Numbered from the stretch's first letter, positions 25,542 through 33,384 are shown. The stretch: 64,000 nt of DNA from an uncultured Collinsella sp. (GCA_934654585.1 CAKUGF010000001.1:1-64000); one strand, 5' to 3'. Notes: generated by a model from the sequence alone, not told the origin. Program-made: numbers and translations.

Positions 25542-25596
25542 CATCAGACCTTTTAGAAACACGCTATAGTTCTAATCGAATTCAAAAGGTCTGATG
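25542..25596 (+). promoter_or_regulatory. gntP promoter bracketed by 13-bp inverted repeats
   Basis: CATCAGACCTTTT (25542-25554) and AAAAGGTCTGATG (25584-25596) are perfect inverses. TATAGT (25565-25570) between them is a good -10. The arms cover the -35 region and the transcript start, as expected for repressor sites; the regulator is probably the adjacent GntR protein. Confidence 0.7.
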
Positions 25597-25609
25597 AATT
25601 GGAGGAAAG

Positions 25610-26971
25610 ATGTCAGACCCAACGTTTATGGCAGACCCCACCAGGCTCGTCATCGCCGCCATCGTGGGCATCGCGCTGCTGCTTGCGCTCATCATCAGGT
25701 TCAAGCTGCACCCCGTGCTGTCGATGATGGTTTCGGCGCTCGCGATCGGCATCGGTGCCGGCATGCCGCTCGACCTGGTGGCCGATACCGTCACCAAGGG
25801 CGTGGGCACCACGCTGCAAAACATCGCACTGCTCATTGGCCTGGGCTCGATGTTCGGCCAGATTCTGGAGGAGAGCGGCGGCGCCAAGAAGATTGCCCAG
25901 ACCTTTATCGACACCTTTGGTCAGGGTCACTCCAGCTGGGCGCTGGGCATTACCGGTCTGGTCATCGGCACCACGGTGTTCTTTGAGGCCGGCGTGGTCG
26001 TTTTGATCCCGCTCGCGTTTAGCGTGGCATCGCAGACCAAAATGTCGACCCTCTACTATGGCATTGCCCTGCTCGCGGGACTGGCAGCCGGCTATGCCTT
26101 CGTGCCGCCTTCGGCCGGTTCGGTTCTCGTCGCCGGTACGCTCGGCGTCGACCTGGGCACCATGATTCTCGTCGGCATCCCCACCGCCTTTATCGCTATG
26201 GCTGTCGCCGGTGTCGTCTGGGGCCGCAACGTGGGTGGCCGCATCTTCACCAACGTCCCCGAGCACTTCACCTCCGCCGAGGGCGCGAGTGACGACAAGG
26301 AGCTTCCCTCCTTTGGCATGGTGCTCGCCATCGTGCTTACGCCGCTTTGCCTGATTCTGCTGGGCACGCTGTCTTCGTACATCCCCATGCCCGAGCAGGT
26401 CGTCTCGATCCTCGCTTTCCTGGGCAAGCCGTTTGTCGCGCTGACCATCGCCACGCTCATCGCTATGTATCTGCTGGGCGCCCGCCGCGGTTACTCCGGA
26501 GCCGAGCTCAAGGCCCTGCTCGACCGCTCGCTTAAGCCCGTCGGCATGATCTTGTTGGTCATCGCTTGCGGCGGCGTTATCCGCTGGATGCTTCAGGACT
26601 GCGGCCTGGGCCAAGTCATCGGCCCCGTGCTCGAGAGCTGCCCGCTTCCGCTTGTCGTCGTCGGCTTCCTGATCGCCGCGCTCGTTCGCGCCTCGGTTGG
26701 TAGCTCCATCGTGTCCATGACCATGGCGTCGGGCATCATGGCCGCCATGCCTGCGGTCGCCGGTGCCTCGGTTCTCATGCGTGCCGCCATCTGCCTTGCC
26801 ATCTGCGGCGGTGCCACGGCTCTTTCGCACGTCAACGATGCCGGCTTTTGGATGTGCTCGTCGTTTTTGGAGATTGACGAGAAGACCACCCTCAAGTCCT
26901 GGACTGTTATGGAGACGATCATCGGTCTTTCGGGCCTCGCTTGCGCCCTGGTGATTTCGTTCTTCGCTTAG
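25610..26971 (+). CDS. GntP family sugar-acid permease
   Basis: A 453-residue GntP-type transporter with about twelve to fourteen helices. Family segments include LIGLGSMFGQILEESGGA, FFEAGVVVLIPLAF, AGYAFVPPSAGSVLVA and ALSHVNDAGFWM. It carries gluconate or a related aldonate/ketodeoxy-acid with protons. It is cotranscribed with the IlvD/Edd-type dehydratase after a 99-bp gap. Start at 25610 follows TTGGAGGAAAG. Confidence 0.92.
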   Translation: MSDPTFMADPTRLVIAAIVGIALLLALIIRFKLHPVLSMMVSALAIGIGAGMPLDLVADTVTKGVGTTLQNIALLIGLGSMFGQILEESGGAKKIAQTFIDTFGQGHSSWALGITGLVIGTTVFFEAGVVVLIPLAFSVASQTKMSTLYYGIALLAGLAAGYAFVPPSAGSVLVAGTLGVDLGTMILVGIPTAFIAMAVAGVVWGRNVGGRIFTNVPEHFTSAEGASDDKELPSFGMVLAIVLTPLCLILLGTLSSYIPMPEQVVSILAFLGKPFVALTIATLIAMYLLGARRGYSGAELKALLDRSLKPVGMILLVIACGGVIRWMLQDCGLGQVIGPVLESCPLPLVVVGFLIAALVRASVGSSIVSMTMASGIMAAMPAVAGASVLMRAAICLAICGGATALSHVNDAGFWMCSSFLEIDEKTTLKSWTVMETIIGLSGLACALVISFFA

Positions 26972-27070
26972 CTGAGCATCTTTTGCCGAGCTGTGCGCCC
27001 AGCATCCATTACCACCTGATCTATTCACCAACGATTGGTACAACCGTTCAAACCAAAAGAGGAGTACACC

Positions 27071-28849
27071 ATGGACGAGAAGACCAAAGAGCAGATTCAG
27101 CAGGAGGCCGCCGATTTGGTTGCCAAGCTGCAGCCGCGTTCCGGTAAGTTCCGCACCATCAGCCCCGAGATGGACCCGCTGCGTCTGGGTTCTGGCTGGA
27201 CCATCGAGGATCTGGACAAGCCGCAGGTCATCATCGAGTCGACCTTTGGCGATTCGCACCCGGGTTCCGCCGGCCTGTTCGAGCTCGTCGAGGAGGTCCG
27301 CGCCGGTGTCGCCGAGGCCGGTGGCCACGGCGCTCGTTACTTCTGCACCGATATCTGCGACGGCGAGGCCCAGGGTCACGACGGCATCAACTACTCGCTG
27401 CCCAGCCGCGACATGATCGCCAACATGATTGAGATCCACGCCAAGGCTACCCCGTTCGACGCCGGTGTCTTTGTCGCCAGCTGCGATAAGGGCCTGCCCG
27501 CGAACCTCATGGCCATGGGCCGCATCAACATCCCCTCCATCGTCGTCACCGGCGGCGTCATGGATGCCGGCCCCGACTTGCTGACCCTGGAGCAGCTCGG
27601 CGCTATCTCGGCCCGCTACGAGCGCGGCGAGATCTCCCGCGAGGAGCTCGAGTTCGCTAAGCACAACGCCTGCCCCAGCTGCGGTGCCTGCTCCTTTATG
27701 GGCACCGCCTCGACCATGCAGGTCACGGCCGAGGCCCTGGGCCTCATGCTCCCCGGCACGGCTCTGCTGCCCGCCACCAGCTCCGACCTGCGTGAGTTCG
27801 CTCGCGAGGCCGGCCGTCAGTCCGTGTGGCTCTCCGAGCACAACCTGTGCCCGCGCGACATCGTGACCAAGGAGTCCTTCGAGAACCTCATCATGATCCA
27901 CGGTGCCATCTCCGGCTCCACCAACTCGCTGCTGCACATTCCCGCGATCGCTCGCGAGTTTGGCATCGAGATGTCTGCCGACGACTTCGATCGTTTGCAC
28001 CGTGGCGCCCACTACCTGCTCAACGTCCGTCCCGCAGGCGAGTGGCCGGCGCAGTTCTTCTACTATGCGGGCGGCGTGCCGCGCATCATGGAGGAGATCA
28101 AGTCGATGCTCCACCTCGACGTTATGACCGTCACGGGCAAGACCCTCGGCGAGAACCTCGAGGACCTCAAGAACAACGGTTACTACGAGAAGTGTGGCCG
28201 CTACCTGGAGAAGTGGAACCTCAAGCGCGAGGATATCATCCGTCCGTTCGACCAGGCCTTTGGCACTGACGGCTCCATCGCCATCCTTCACGGCAACCTT
28301 GCCCCCGAGGGCGCCGTCGTCAAGCACACCGTCGTTCCGCGTGAGATGTTCCAGGCCACGCTCAAGGCCCGTCCGTTCGACTGCGAGGAGGACGCCATCC
28401 ATGCCGTCCTGACGCACGAGGTCAAGCCCGGCGACGCCGTCATCATTCGCTACGAGGGCCCCAAGGGTTCCGGCATGCCCGAGATGTTCTACACCACCGA
28501 GGCTATCGCCAGCGACCCCGAGCTCGGCGCTTCCATTGCCCTGATCACCGACGGCCGCTTCTCCGGTGCCTCCAAGGGCCCGGCCATCGGTCACGTTTCG
28601 CCCGAGGCTGCTGTGGGCGGCCCGATTGCCCTGATCGAGGAGGGCGACCTTATCCAGATCAACATCCCCGAGCGTTCGCTGTCCATCGTGGGCATCGCTG
28701 GCAAGGAGATGGAGCCGGCCGAGGTCGACGCCGTCCTGGCCGAGCGCCGCGCCGCTTGGAAGCCCAAGGCTAACCGCTATACCTCCGGCACGCTCAAGTT
28801 CTTTACCGAGCATGCAGTCTCCGCCATTCAGGGTGGCTACATGGAGTAG
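27071..28849 (+). CDS. IlvD/Edd family dehydratase, probable sugar-acid dehydratase
   Basis: A 592-residue iron-sulfur dehydratase. Cluster and metal residues appear at C96 (ICDGEAQGHDG), C138 (SCDKGLPANLMAMGR) and C201/C204/C207 (CPSCGACSFMGTAST). The family includes dihydroxy-acid dehydratase (IlvD), phosphogluconate dehydratase (Edd) and gluconate/xylonate/arabonate dehydratases. Coupling to GntP and absence of ilv genes argue for a sugar acid such as gluconate, giving KDG directly. IlvD cannot be excluded by eye. Start at 27071 after AGAGGAG. Confidence 0.85.
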   Translation: MDEKTKEQIQQEAADLVAKLQPRSGKFRTISPEMDPLRLGSGWTIEDLDKPQVIIESTFGDSHPGSAGLFELVEEVRAGVAEAGGHGARYFCTDICDGEAQGHDGINYSLPSRDMIANMIEIHAKATPFDAGVFVASCDKGLPANLMAMGRINIPSIVVTGGVMDAGPDLLTLEQLGAISARYERGEISREELEFAKHNACPSCGACSFMGTASTMQVTAEALGLMLPGTALLPATSSDLREFAREAGRQSVWLSEHNLCPRDIVTKESFENLIMIHGAISGSTNSLLHIPAIAREFGIEMSADDFDRLHRGAHYLLNVRPAGEWPAQFFYYAGGVPRIMEEIKSMLHLDVMTVTGKTLGENLEDLKNNGYYEKCGRYLEKWNLKREDIIRPFDQAFGTDGSIAILHGNLAPEGAVVKHTVVPREMFQATLKARPFDCEEDAIHAVLTHEVKPGDAVIIRYEGPKGSGMPEMFYTTEAIASDPELGASIALITDGRFSGASKGPAIGHVSPEAAVGGPIALIEEGDLIQINIPERSLSIVGIAGKEMEPAEVDAVLAERRAAWKPKANRYTSGTLKFFTEHAVSAIQGGYME

Positions 28850-28895
28850 CGCCCGTACGCATCGAATTTCTCCTCTCATAGATGCGCGGCACAAA

Positions 28896-28934
28896 GAGCC
28901 CCGAGTTCATACGAGCTCGGGGCTCTTTTCGTCT
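28896..28934 (+). terminator. terminator of the gntP-dehydratase operon
   Basis: GAGCCCCGAG and CTCGGGGCTC form the stem, followed by TTTT. Confidence 0.85.
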
Positions 28935-29110
28935 GGATTGCGGACGTATTGCCGGACGAAAGCGTGTTGCGTCTGGCATTTAGCCGTACGAAAGCGCAAT
29001 TTGCGTCTTAATTCCGGACGTAAATCAAGACGAAAACCGTTTGCGTCTGGCTGAAATCCGTACGCAAACGGTTTTCGTCTTATAATACGGTCATGAATAG
29101 TACGAAACGA
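28930..29110. promoter_or_regulatory. array of about ten ACGAAA-type repeats over the promoter of the AlbA/Schlafen-type regulator
   Basis: A nine-base word close to CCGTACGAAA or AAGACGCAA occurs about ten times in alternating orientation. Examples are CCGGACGAAAGCG, CCGTACGAAAGCG, AAGACGAAAACCG, CCGTACGCAAACGG and the inverses TTGCGTCTGG and TTTTCGTCTT. The last pair forms a 19-bp dyad AGACGAAAACCGTTTGCGT/inverse. TATAAT at 29082-29087 is a clear -10 inside the array. Autoregulation by the next gene product is likely. Confidence 0.65.
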
Positions 29111-29123
29111 AGGGGTTGTGCAT

Positions 29124-30377
29124 ATGGTCGTTAGAGAGAGCCCTACAGTCGAATACAAGGAAAGCGTTACGCCGACGTTTCTTAAAACGGTGAGCGCCTA
29201 TGCAAACTATGGGACGGGCAAGATTGAGTTTGGCGTTGATGACGAGGGCGTTGCTGTCGGTCTTGCGGATCCAGTCGCTGAATGTCTGCGCATCGAAAAT
29301 ATGATAAATGACAGCTTAGATCCCGCCCCCCGGTACTCACTCGAGCCCGATGAGAAGCACGGGACCGTAATCCTTACGGTTTATGAGGGCCAGGACAAAC
29401 CCTATCGAAGCAAAGGAAAGGCATATAGGCGTAACGATTCGGCGACGGTAGAGGTGGACCGTCTTGAGTACGGCAGGCTGACGCTCGAAGGCAGCAACGT
29501 AACGTTCGACGCGCTCACGTCGGCTTGTCAGGACTTGAGTTTTCACACGCTCGAGCATAAGTGTGTTGAACACCTTGGTATTTCCGAGCTAACGCCGGAT
29601 ATCATGCGTACGCTTCGCTTGCTCGGCAAGGACGGCTATACCAATGCCGCGGCGATTTTGGCGGATAAGAATGATTTTCCGGGCATCGACAGCGTCCGTT
29701 TTGGCGATACCGAGGATGTGATTCTGGATCGTGAGACGGCGACTGGTCTATCTGCAATTGAGCAGGTGGACAGGGCGGTGGCTATGTTTGCACGCTACTA
29801 CCGTTATGAGCGTATCGAAGGGATGGAGCGCGTCCAAACCGATCGAATTCCTCTTGAGGCGTTCCGCGAAGCTGTCGCAAACGCTTTGGTGCATCGGACG
29901 TGGGACGTTCGGGCGAACGTTCAAATTGCCTTGTACGACGATCGCGTCGTTGTGACTTCACCTGGATCATTGCCTGCCGGTTTGACGACGGAGCAATACC
30001 TGTATGGGCAGATATCCGTGCTCAGAAACCCAATTGTCGCTGAGGTCTTTCTAAAGCTGGATTACATAGAGAAATTTGGTACGGGGGTCGCGCGAATCAG
30101 GCGTGCGTATCGAGATTCTCTGAGTCAGCCGATTTTTGATGTTCGCGGCGGCATGGTGACCGTCACGTTGCCCGTTACCGATGCCTTTGAAGGGTCCGAG
30201 GAAGAGATCCAGGTTCTGAAGGCTTTGTCGGGCGGTCGCGTAATGTCGCGAAGCGAGATCGAGAAGCAGACAGGGTTGAGTCGCACCCGGACGCTGGCGG
30301 CACTCGAATCTCTGCTCAAACGAAACGCGATTGTAAAGCAGGGGACGGGACGCGCCACGAAATACGAGCGCGCATAG
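29124..30377 (+). CDS. AlbA_2/Schlafen-domain ATP-binding transcriptional regulator
   Basis: A 417-residue protein. Residues about 1-115 are an AlbA_2 (Schlafen-type) domain (EYKESVTPTFLKTVSAYANYGTGKI, YRRNDSATVEV). Residues about 230-330 are a HATPase_c_4-like segment (PLEAFREAVANALVHRTWD, VTSPGSLP, RNPIVAEVF, EKFGTGVARIRRAY). The C-terminus from about 355 is a winged helix (SGGRVMSRSEIEKQTGLSRTRTLAALESLL). Such proteins are widespread regulators of unknown ligand. It starts at ATG 29124 seven bases after AGGGGT. The dense repeat array over its promoter suggests tight self-control. No metabolic link to the pectin genes is visible. Confidence 0.85.
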   Translation: MVVRESPTVEYKESVTPTFLKTVSAYANYGTGKIEFGVDDEGVAVGLADPVAECLRIENMINDSLDPAPRYSLEPDEKHGTVILTVYEGQDKPYRSKGKAYRRNDSATVEVDRLEYGRLTLEGSNVTFDALTSACQDLSFHTLEHKCVEHLGISELTPDIMRTLRLLGKDGYTNAAAILADKNDFPGIDSVRFGDTEDVILDRETATGLSAIEQVDRAVAMFARYYRYERIEGMERVQTDRIPLEAFREAVANALVHRTWDVRANVQIALYDDRVVVTSPGSLPAGLTTEQYLYGQISVLRNPIVAEVFLKLDYIEKFGTGVARIRRAYRDSLSQPIFDVRGGMVTVTLPVTDAFEGSEEEIQVLKALSGGRVMSRSEIEKQTGLSRTRTLAALESLLKRNAIVKQGTGRATKYERA

Positions 30378-30540
30378 GCCAAAAGAGCCATATTGCAAGA
30401 CAGGCCCCAAGCCTTTGTTGGCTTGGGGCCTGTCGTATGTTGGCTGGCAGCGGTCGATTTATAGCAAGATATAGCAAGATATAGCAAAGTATAGTGAGAT
30501 ATAGCAACGTATAGCGCTGCTCGCGGGTTTTGCGGCGATG

Positions 30541-31221
30541 CTATTTTCCGAACGCCGTGCGGATAAAGCGCTGGGCGAATAGCTTGTTGGCGACGTTGAT
30601 GACATGGCCCAGGAACAGCGCGGAGATGGCGGTCGTGACACCAAAGCCGCCCAGGTTGTGCATAAAGACCAGCGACAGCGCGAGCGAGGCGGCGACGTGC
30701 GAGCAATCGAACACGACCTTCACATCGCCAAAGCGGCGTTTGAGTTTTTCGGCAATGACCTGCACCAGGCCATCGGGCGCGTTGGGAACGACGCCCATGT
30801 TGACGACGAGGCTAACGCCAGACGCGGTGATGGCAAGCGAGAGCAGCATGGTCGCGACCTGTGCCGGCAGCGCGGTGGGATGCAGAGGGTTAACGTCCAT
30901 AAAGAAGTCGGTAAAGCCACCGATTAGCGTTGAGAAAAAGAGCTCGAGCAAAATGCGGGGCTGGAACTCGCGGCGCAAGATGGCTGCCTGTGCGGCGATG
31001 TAGGCGACATAGGTCGCGGTGATCCAAAAGCCGAGTGTCTTGCCAGTGAGCATGGACAGCGTCGTGGCAAAACAGGTAAGCGCGGCGACGCCCAGGCCCG
31101 ATGCGGTCTGAATGCTCATGCCGAGGGCAAGCGTCGCGACGCCCGCCAGATACATCAGCATCCTAATGACGGTGTGGCACCAATCGATCTTCTCGCCATT
31201 CATGATGATGAGCGGTCGCAT
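30541..31221 (-). CDS. YczE/YitT-like membrane protein, candidate uronate or KDG carrier
   Basis: A 226-residue membrane protein with five to six helices of the YczE/YyaS family (LAGVATLALGMSIQTASGLG, LGFWITATYVAYIAAQ, FFSTLIGGFTDFFMDV, GVVPNAPDGLVQVIAEKL, SALFLGHVINVANKLF). Its biochemical role is unknown in general. Here its leader contains a CGAAATCGGTTTCG operator and both candidate leader RNAs also found with kdgK and kdgA, so a function in KDG or uronate handling, perhaps transport, is a reasonable inference. The ATG at 31221 has AAAGGAC upstream on the minus strand; the upstream extension is excluded because it lies within the leader. Confidence 0.8.
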   Translation of the reverse strand: MRPLIIMNGEKIDWCHTVIRMLMYLAGVATLALGMSIQTASGLGVAALTCFATTLSMLTGKTLGFWITATYVAYIAAQAAILRREFQPRILLELFFSTLIGGFTDFFMDVNPLHPTALPAQVATMLLSLAITASGVSLVVNMGVVPNAPDGLVQVIAEKLKRRFGDVKVVFDCSHVAASLALSLVFMHNLGGFGVTTAISALFLGHVINVANKLFAQRFIRTAFGK

Positions 31222-31263
31222 ATTGCTGCCCGTCCTTTCGGTTGTGAATAAAAAGGCTGACCT

Positions 31264-31381
31264 GGGCCGGCAAAAGAGGGTTATCGGAGGCACTGCTGTA
31301 AAAGCAGAAAAGCCGGCCCCACGGTCAGTCGTCTAGGAAATGTCTCGCTGTGCCGGAATGGGACTGAAGGGCCAACGAGAC
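31264..31381 (-). promoter_or_regulatory. candidate structured leader RNA, element 2 (copy before yczE-like gene)
   Basis: Read on the minus strand it has a first stem (31381-31369 with 31354-31342) and a loop containing CAGTCCCATTCC. TCAGTC of that loop (31367-31362) can pair with GACTGA downstream (31330-31325) as a pseudoknot. A third stem GGGCCGGC/GCCGGCCC (31319-31312 with 31271-31264) encloses AGCAGTGCCTCCGATAACC. The same arrangement occurs before kdgA with different but still pairing bases. Confidence 0.65.
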
Positions 31382-31403
31382 GGGAGAAAAGTGAATGACA
31401 GGA

Positions 31404-31459
31404 CGTGGGCAATAGGATGCCAAGATGGTAGGGTGCGTCTTAGCATCCTATTGCTCACG
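31404..31459 (-). promoter_or_regulatory. candidate leader hairpin, element 1 (copy before yczE-like gene)
   Basis: A 17-bp stem (31404-31420 with 31443-31459, one G-U) carries a 22-base loop. On the minus strand the loop contains AAGACGCACCCTACCATCTT. It begins only three bases after the type 2 operator, so it should be at the extreme 5-prime end of the mRNA. No T-tract follows. Confidence 0.7.
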
Positions 31460-31462
31460 CTT

Positions 31463-31494
31463 AACGAAATCGGTTTCGTTTGAGCCTTAGTATA
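31463..31494 (-). promoter_or_regulatory. yczE-like gene promoter with type 2 operator
   Basis: AACGAAATCGGTTTCGTT (31463-31480) is an 18-bp near-palindrome with central CG. On the minus strand TATACT (31494-31489) is the -10 and the operator follows eight bases later. The kdgK promoter has the same layout. Confidence 0.7.
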
Positions 31495-31534
31495 CGCACG
31501 GGATTCCTTTTGCAAAGAGAAAAATAATAAAAAG

Positions 31535-31546
31535 GTGAACGTTCAC
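31535..31546. promoter_or_regulatory. operator type 1 upstream of the HIT gene
   Basis: GTGAACGTTCAC within AGGTGAACGTTCACCT, a perfect 16-bp palindrome. It lies between the yczE-like gene and the HIT gene and could serve both directions. Confidence 0.75.
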
Positions 31547-31590
31547 CTAATTGCAACAACTCGTTGGCGGTATCATGGCAAGGACATACT

Positions 31591-31604
31591 CGAAACCGAT
31601 TTCG
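31591..31604. promoter_or_regulatory. operator type 2 upstream of the HIT gene
   Basis: CGAAACCGATTTCG is the exact reverse complement of the CGAAATCGGTTTCG sites before the yczE-like gene and kdgK. Confidence 0.7.
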
Positions 31605-31712
31605 CAACGGTTGGAGAGCGCATCGTGTGTTCGTCGTGGACTGCCGGGCAGCTTGGTTGCGCCCGTCGGTCGCATTGCGGCGAACGCTTTCACCCGGATC
31701 GAAAGGATCACT

Positions 31713-32147
31713 ATGGAACAGCACACCGATTGCTCGTACTGCATGTGCGGGACTGACAACACGCTCGTCGATGCCTTTGGCATCCCCATGCTCGACCTGC
31801 CCGCCAGCAAGCTCATCTTGTTTAAGGAGCAGAGCCACAAGGGTCGCGTCATCGTGGCCTCCAAGCAGCACGTCGACGACATCTCCTGCATGTCCGAGGA
31901 GGACGCCGCCGCCTTTATGGCCGATGTCCGCCACGTCGCAGCCGCGCTGCACAAGGCGTTCAACCCCGATAAGATCAACTTTGGTGCCTACGGCGACACC
32001 ATGCATCACCTGCATGTCCACATTGTCCCCAAGTACAAGGACGATCCGTTTGAGTTCGGCGACGTATTTGCCATGAACCCCGGCCGCGTCACGCTCGAGC
32101 CGGCCCAGTACGACGAGATCGCCCAGACAATCATCGCCAACCTGTAA
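31713..32147 (+). CDS. HIT family nucleotide hydrolase/transferase
   Basis: A 144-residue histidine-triad protein. The active-site motif H99-L-H101-V-H103 is in MHHLHVHIVP, and the N-terminus has a small DCSYCMC cysteine cluster. HIT proteins hydrolyse nucleotide-phosphoramidates or dinucleotides; the physiological substrate is unknown here. It follows a promoter region containing both a type 1 and a type 2 operator, which is unusual for a housekeeping HIT protein. Start at 31713 after GAAAGGAT; an in-frame extension to 31551 would cross the operators. Confidence 0.88.
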   Translation: MEQHTDCSYCMCGTDNTLVDAFGIPMLDLPASKLILFKEQSHKGRVIVASKQHVDDISCMSEEDAAAFMADVRHVAAALHKAFNPDKINFGAYGDTMHHLHVHIVPKYKDDPFEFGDVFAMNPGRVTLEPAQYDEIAQTIIANL

Positions 32148-32160
32148 AGCTCCTTCGTCC

Positions 32161-32237
32161 CCCATAAGTTGCGGTGAAATAGTTCCTGTTTGCTGCTGAA
32201 GGCCGTGAGCAGGAACTATTTCACCGCAACTTATGGG
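32161..32237. repeat. intergenic inverted repeat, family A (copy 3)
   Basis: The 28-bp arms (beginning CCCATAAGTTGCGGTGAAAT) are perfect inverses around a 21-base spacer. It follows the HIT stop codon and may terminate that gene. Confidence 0.85.
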
Positions 32238-32302
32238 GGGCGGGGGATGCGATAGTATTACGGGGTGGTATTCGACTAACCGAGGGTTTATCCGAGGGCT
32301 TT

Positions 32303-32995
32303 ATGGAACAGCACCAGCATTATCAGAGTCTGCAAGACAAGGCATACAACGCATTGCGCTCCAAGATCATTTATGCCGAGCTCAAGCCCGGTACGCGCCT
32401 TTCGGCGATTGGTCTGGAGAAGGAGACGGGGATCGGGCGCACGCCCATCCGCGAGTCCTTTGTGCGCCTGCGCGAGCAGGAGCTGGTGGAAACGCGCCCC
32501 AAGAGCGGCACCTATGTCTCAAAAATTAGCATGGAGCGTGCCGAGAACGCCTGCTTTTTGCGCGAAAAGCTCGAGAGAAGCGTGCTGATCAAATGCTGCT
32601 CGGCTGCCACGCCCGAGCAAAAGCGCCAGCTTGAGCAGATTCTCGCCGAGTCCGAGTCGCTTGACCACAGCGAAACGCGTCGATTCTACGACTTGGATAA
32701 CCTGTTTCACGAGACGTGCTTTGAGATTGCCGGCCGCCACATGCTGTGGGATTGGATGAAGAGCGTCAATACGCATTTTGAACGGTATAACTGGCTGCGT
32801 GCCGTGTCACAGGACTTGGACTGGGAGCCGATCCGCCACCAGCACCGTCGGATCCTCAATGCCATTAAGGAGGGCGACACCGATACGGCGAGCTACTTGG
32901 CAGAGACGCACCTGCATCTTATGCCCGAGGAACAGGGCCCGGTCATCGCTTTGTATCCCGACTACTTCGAGCTCCCCAAAAGCTCGTCCAACTAA
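32303..32995 (+). CDS. GntR family regulator, FCD subfamily (second copy)
   Basis: A 230-residue regulator with a GntR winged helix (residues about 8-75: LQDKAYNALRSKIIYAELKPGTRLS, IGRTPIRESFVRLREQELV, GTYVSKI) and an FCD helical domain (DLDNLFHETCFEIAGR, RHQHRRILNAIKEGD). It is flanked by family A hairpins and stands alone, close to kdgA. The target is not evident; sugar-acid genes nearby are the natural candidates. The start at 32303 has GAGGGC upstream. Confidence 0.9.
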   Translation: MEQHQHYQSLQDKAYNALRSKIIYAELKPGTRLSAIGLEKETGIGRTPIRESFVRLREQELVETRPKSGTYVSKISMERAENACFLREKLERSVLIKCCSAATPEQKRQLEQILAESESLDHSETRRFYDLDNLFHETCFEIAGRHMLWDWMKSVNTHFERYNWLRAVSQDLDWEPIRHQHRRILNAIKEGDTDTASYLAETHLHLMPEEQGPVIALYPDYFELPKSSSN

Positions 32996-33010
32996 TCTAT
33001 CCCCTTATAA

Positions 33011-33075
33011 GTTGCGGTGAAATAGGGACTGTTTAGCAGTCCAGGAGGCGCAGGCAGTCCCTGTTTCACCGCAGC
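33011..33075. repeat. intergenic inverted repeat, family A (copy 4)
   Basis: GTTGCGGTGAAATAGGGACTG (arms 33011-33031 and 33055-33075) with two mismatches. It is one of four hairpins packed into the 409-bp gap between the convergent gntR and kdgA genes. Confidence 0.75.
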
Positions 33076-33106
33076 CGCATTGGGGGCGCAAGGCTCGCGT
33101 GCAAGC

Positions 33107-33181
33107 AAAAAGCTGCGGTGCCGTTTGGAGGAACAGACCGGAAGCAAGGGGTCAATTCCTCCAGATGGCACCGCAGCTTTT
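33107..33181. repeat. intergenic inverted repeat, family A variant
   Basis: The 26-bp arms beginning AAAAGCTGCGGTGCC are inverses with two mismatches and share GCTGCGGTG with family A. The outermost A-run/T-run makes it a possible bidirectional terminator. Confidence 0.7.
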
Positions 33182-33252
33182 GGTGTTCTGGATTATGTTG
33201 AGGCAGTTCGCTTGGAGGGCGGGCAAGCGCCCAAAAGATCGATCGAGTGAGC

Positions 33253-33353
33253 GAAGCGGCTCGAAGGCGTGTCGCTTCCGTCACGTTCTATCAGCATACA
33301 AGACGGTTTCGGTTCTTGTCCGTGACGGAAACGGCACGCTTCCGAGCCGCTTC
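33253..33353. repeat. 101-bp hairpin before the kdgA terminator
   Basis: The 33-bp arms (starting GAAGCGGCTCGAAGGCG, inverse at 33321-33353) differ at four positions, all transitions. An inner ACAAGA/TCTTGT stem is also possible. No gene is apparent within. Confidence 0.7.
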
Positions 33354-33384
33354 AAAAAAGGGGCGCGGTCTAGGTCGCGCCCCC
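33354..33384 (-). terminator. terminator of kdgA
   Basis: GGGGCGCGGTCTAGGTCGCGCCCC with an A-run on its left, giving a U-tract on the minus strand. Confidence 0.85.

Noticed and set aside
25613..28894. 1093-codon minus-strand frame across gntP and the dehydratase
   Set aside because: Antisense shadow; His/Gly/Asp-rich sequence with no recognisable domain.
28930..29110. Possible CRISPR array
   Set aside because: The repeated words are only about nine bases, alternate in orientation and have irregular spacing, and there are no cas genes; a regulator-binding array fits better.
31264..31381. Known riboswitch classes for element 2 (TPP, cobalamin, SAM, glycine, fluoride, ZTP, c-di-GMP)
   Set aside because: None of the conserved cores I remember for these classes is present; this is from memory and an Rfam scan would be decisive.
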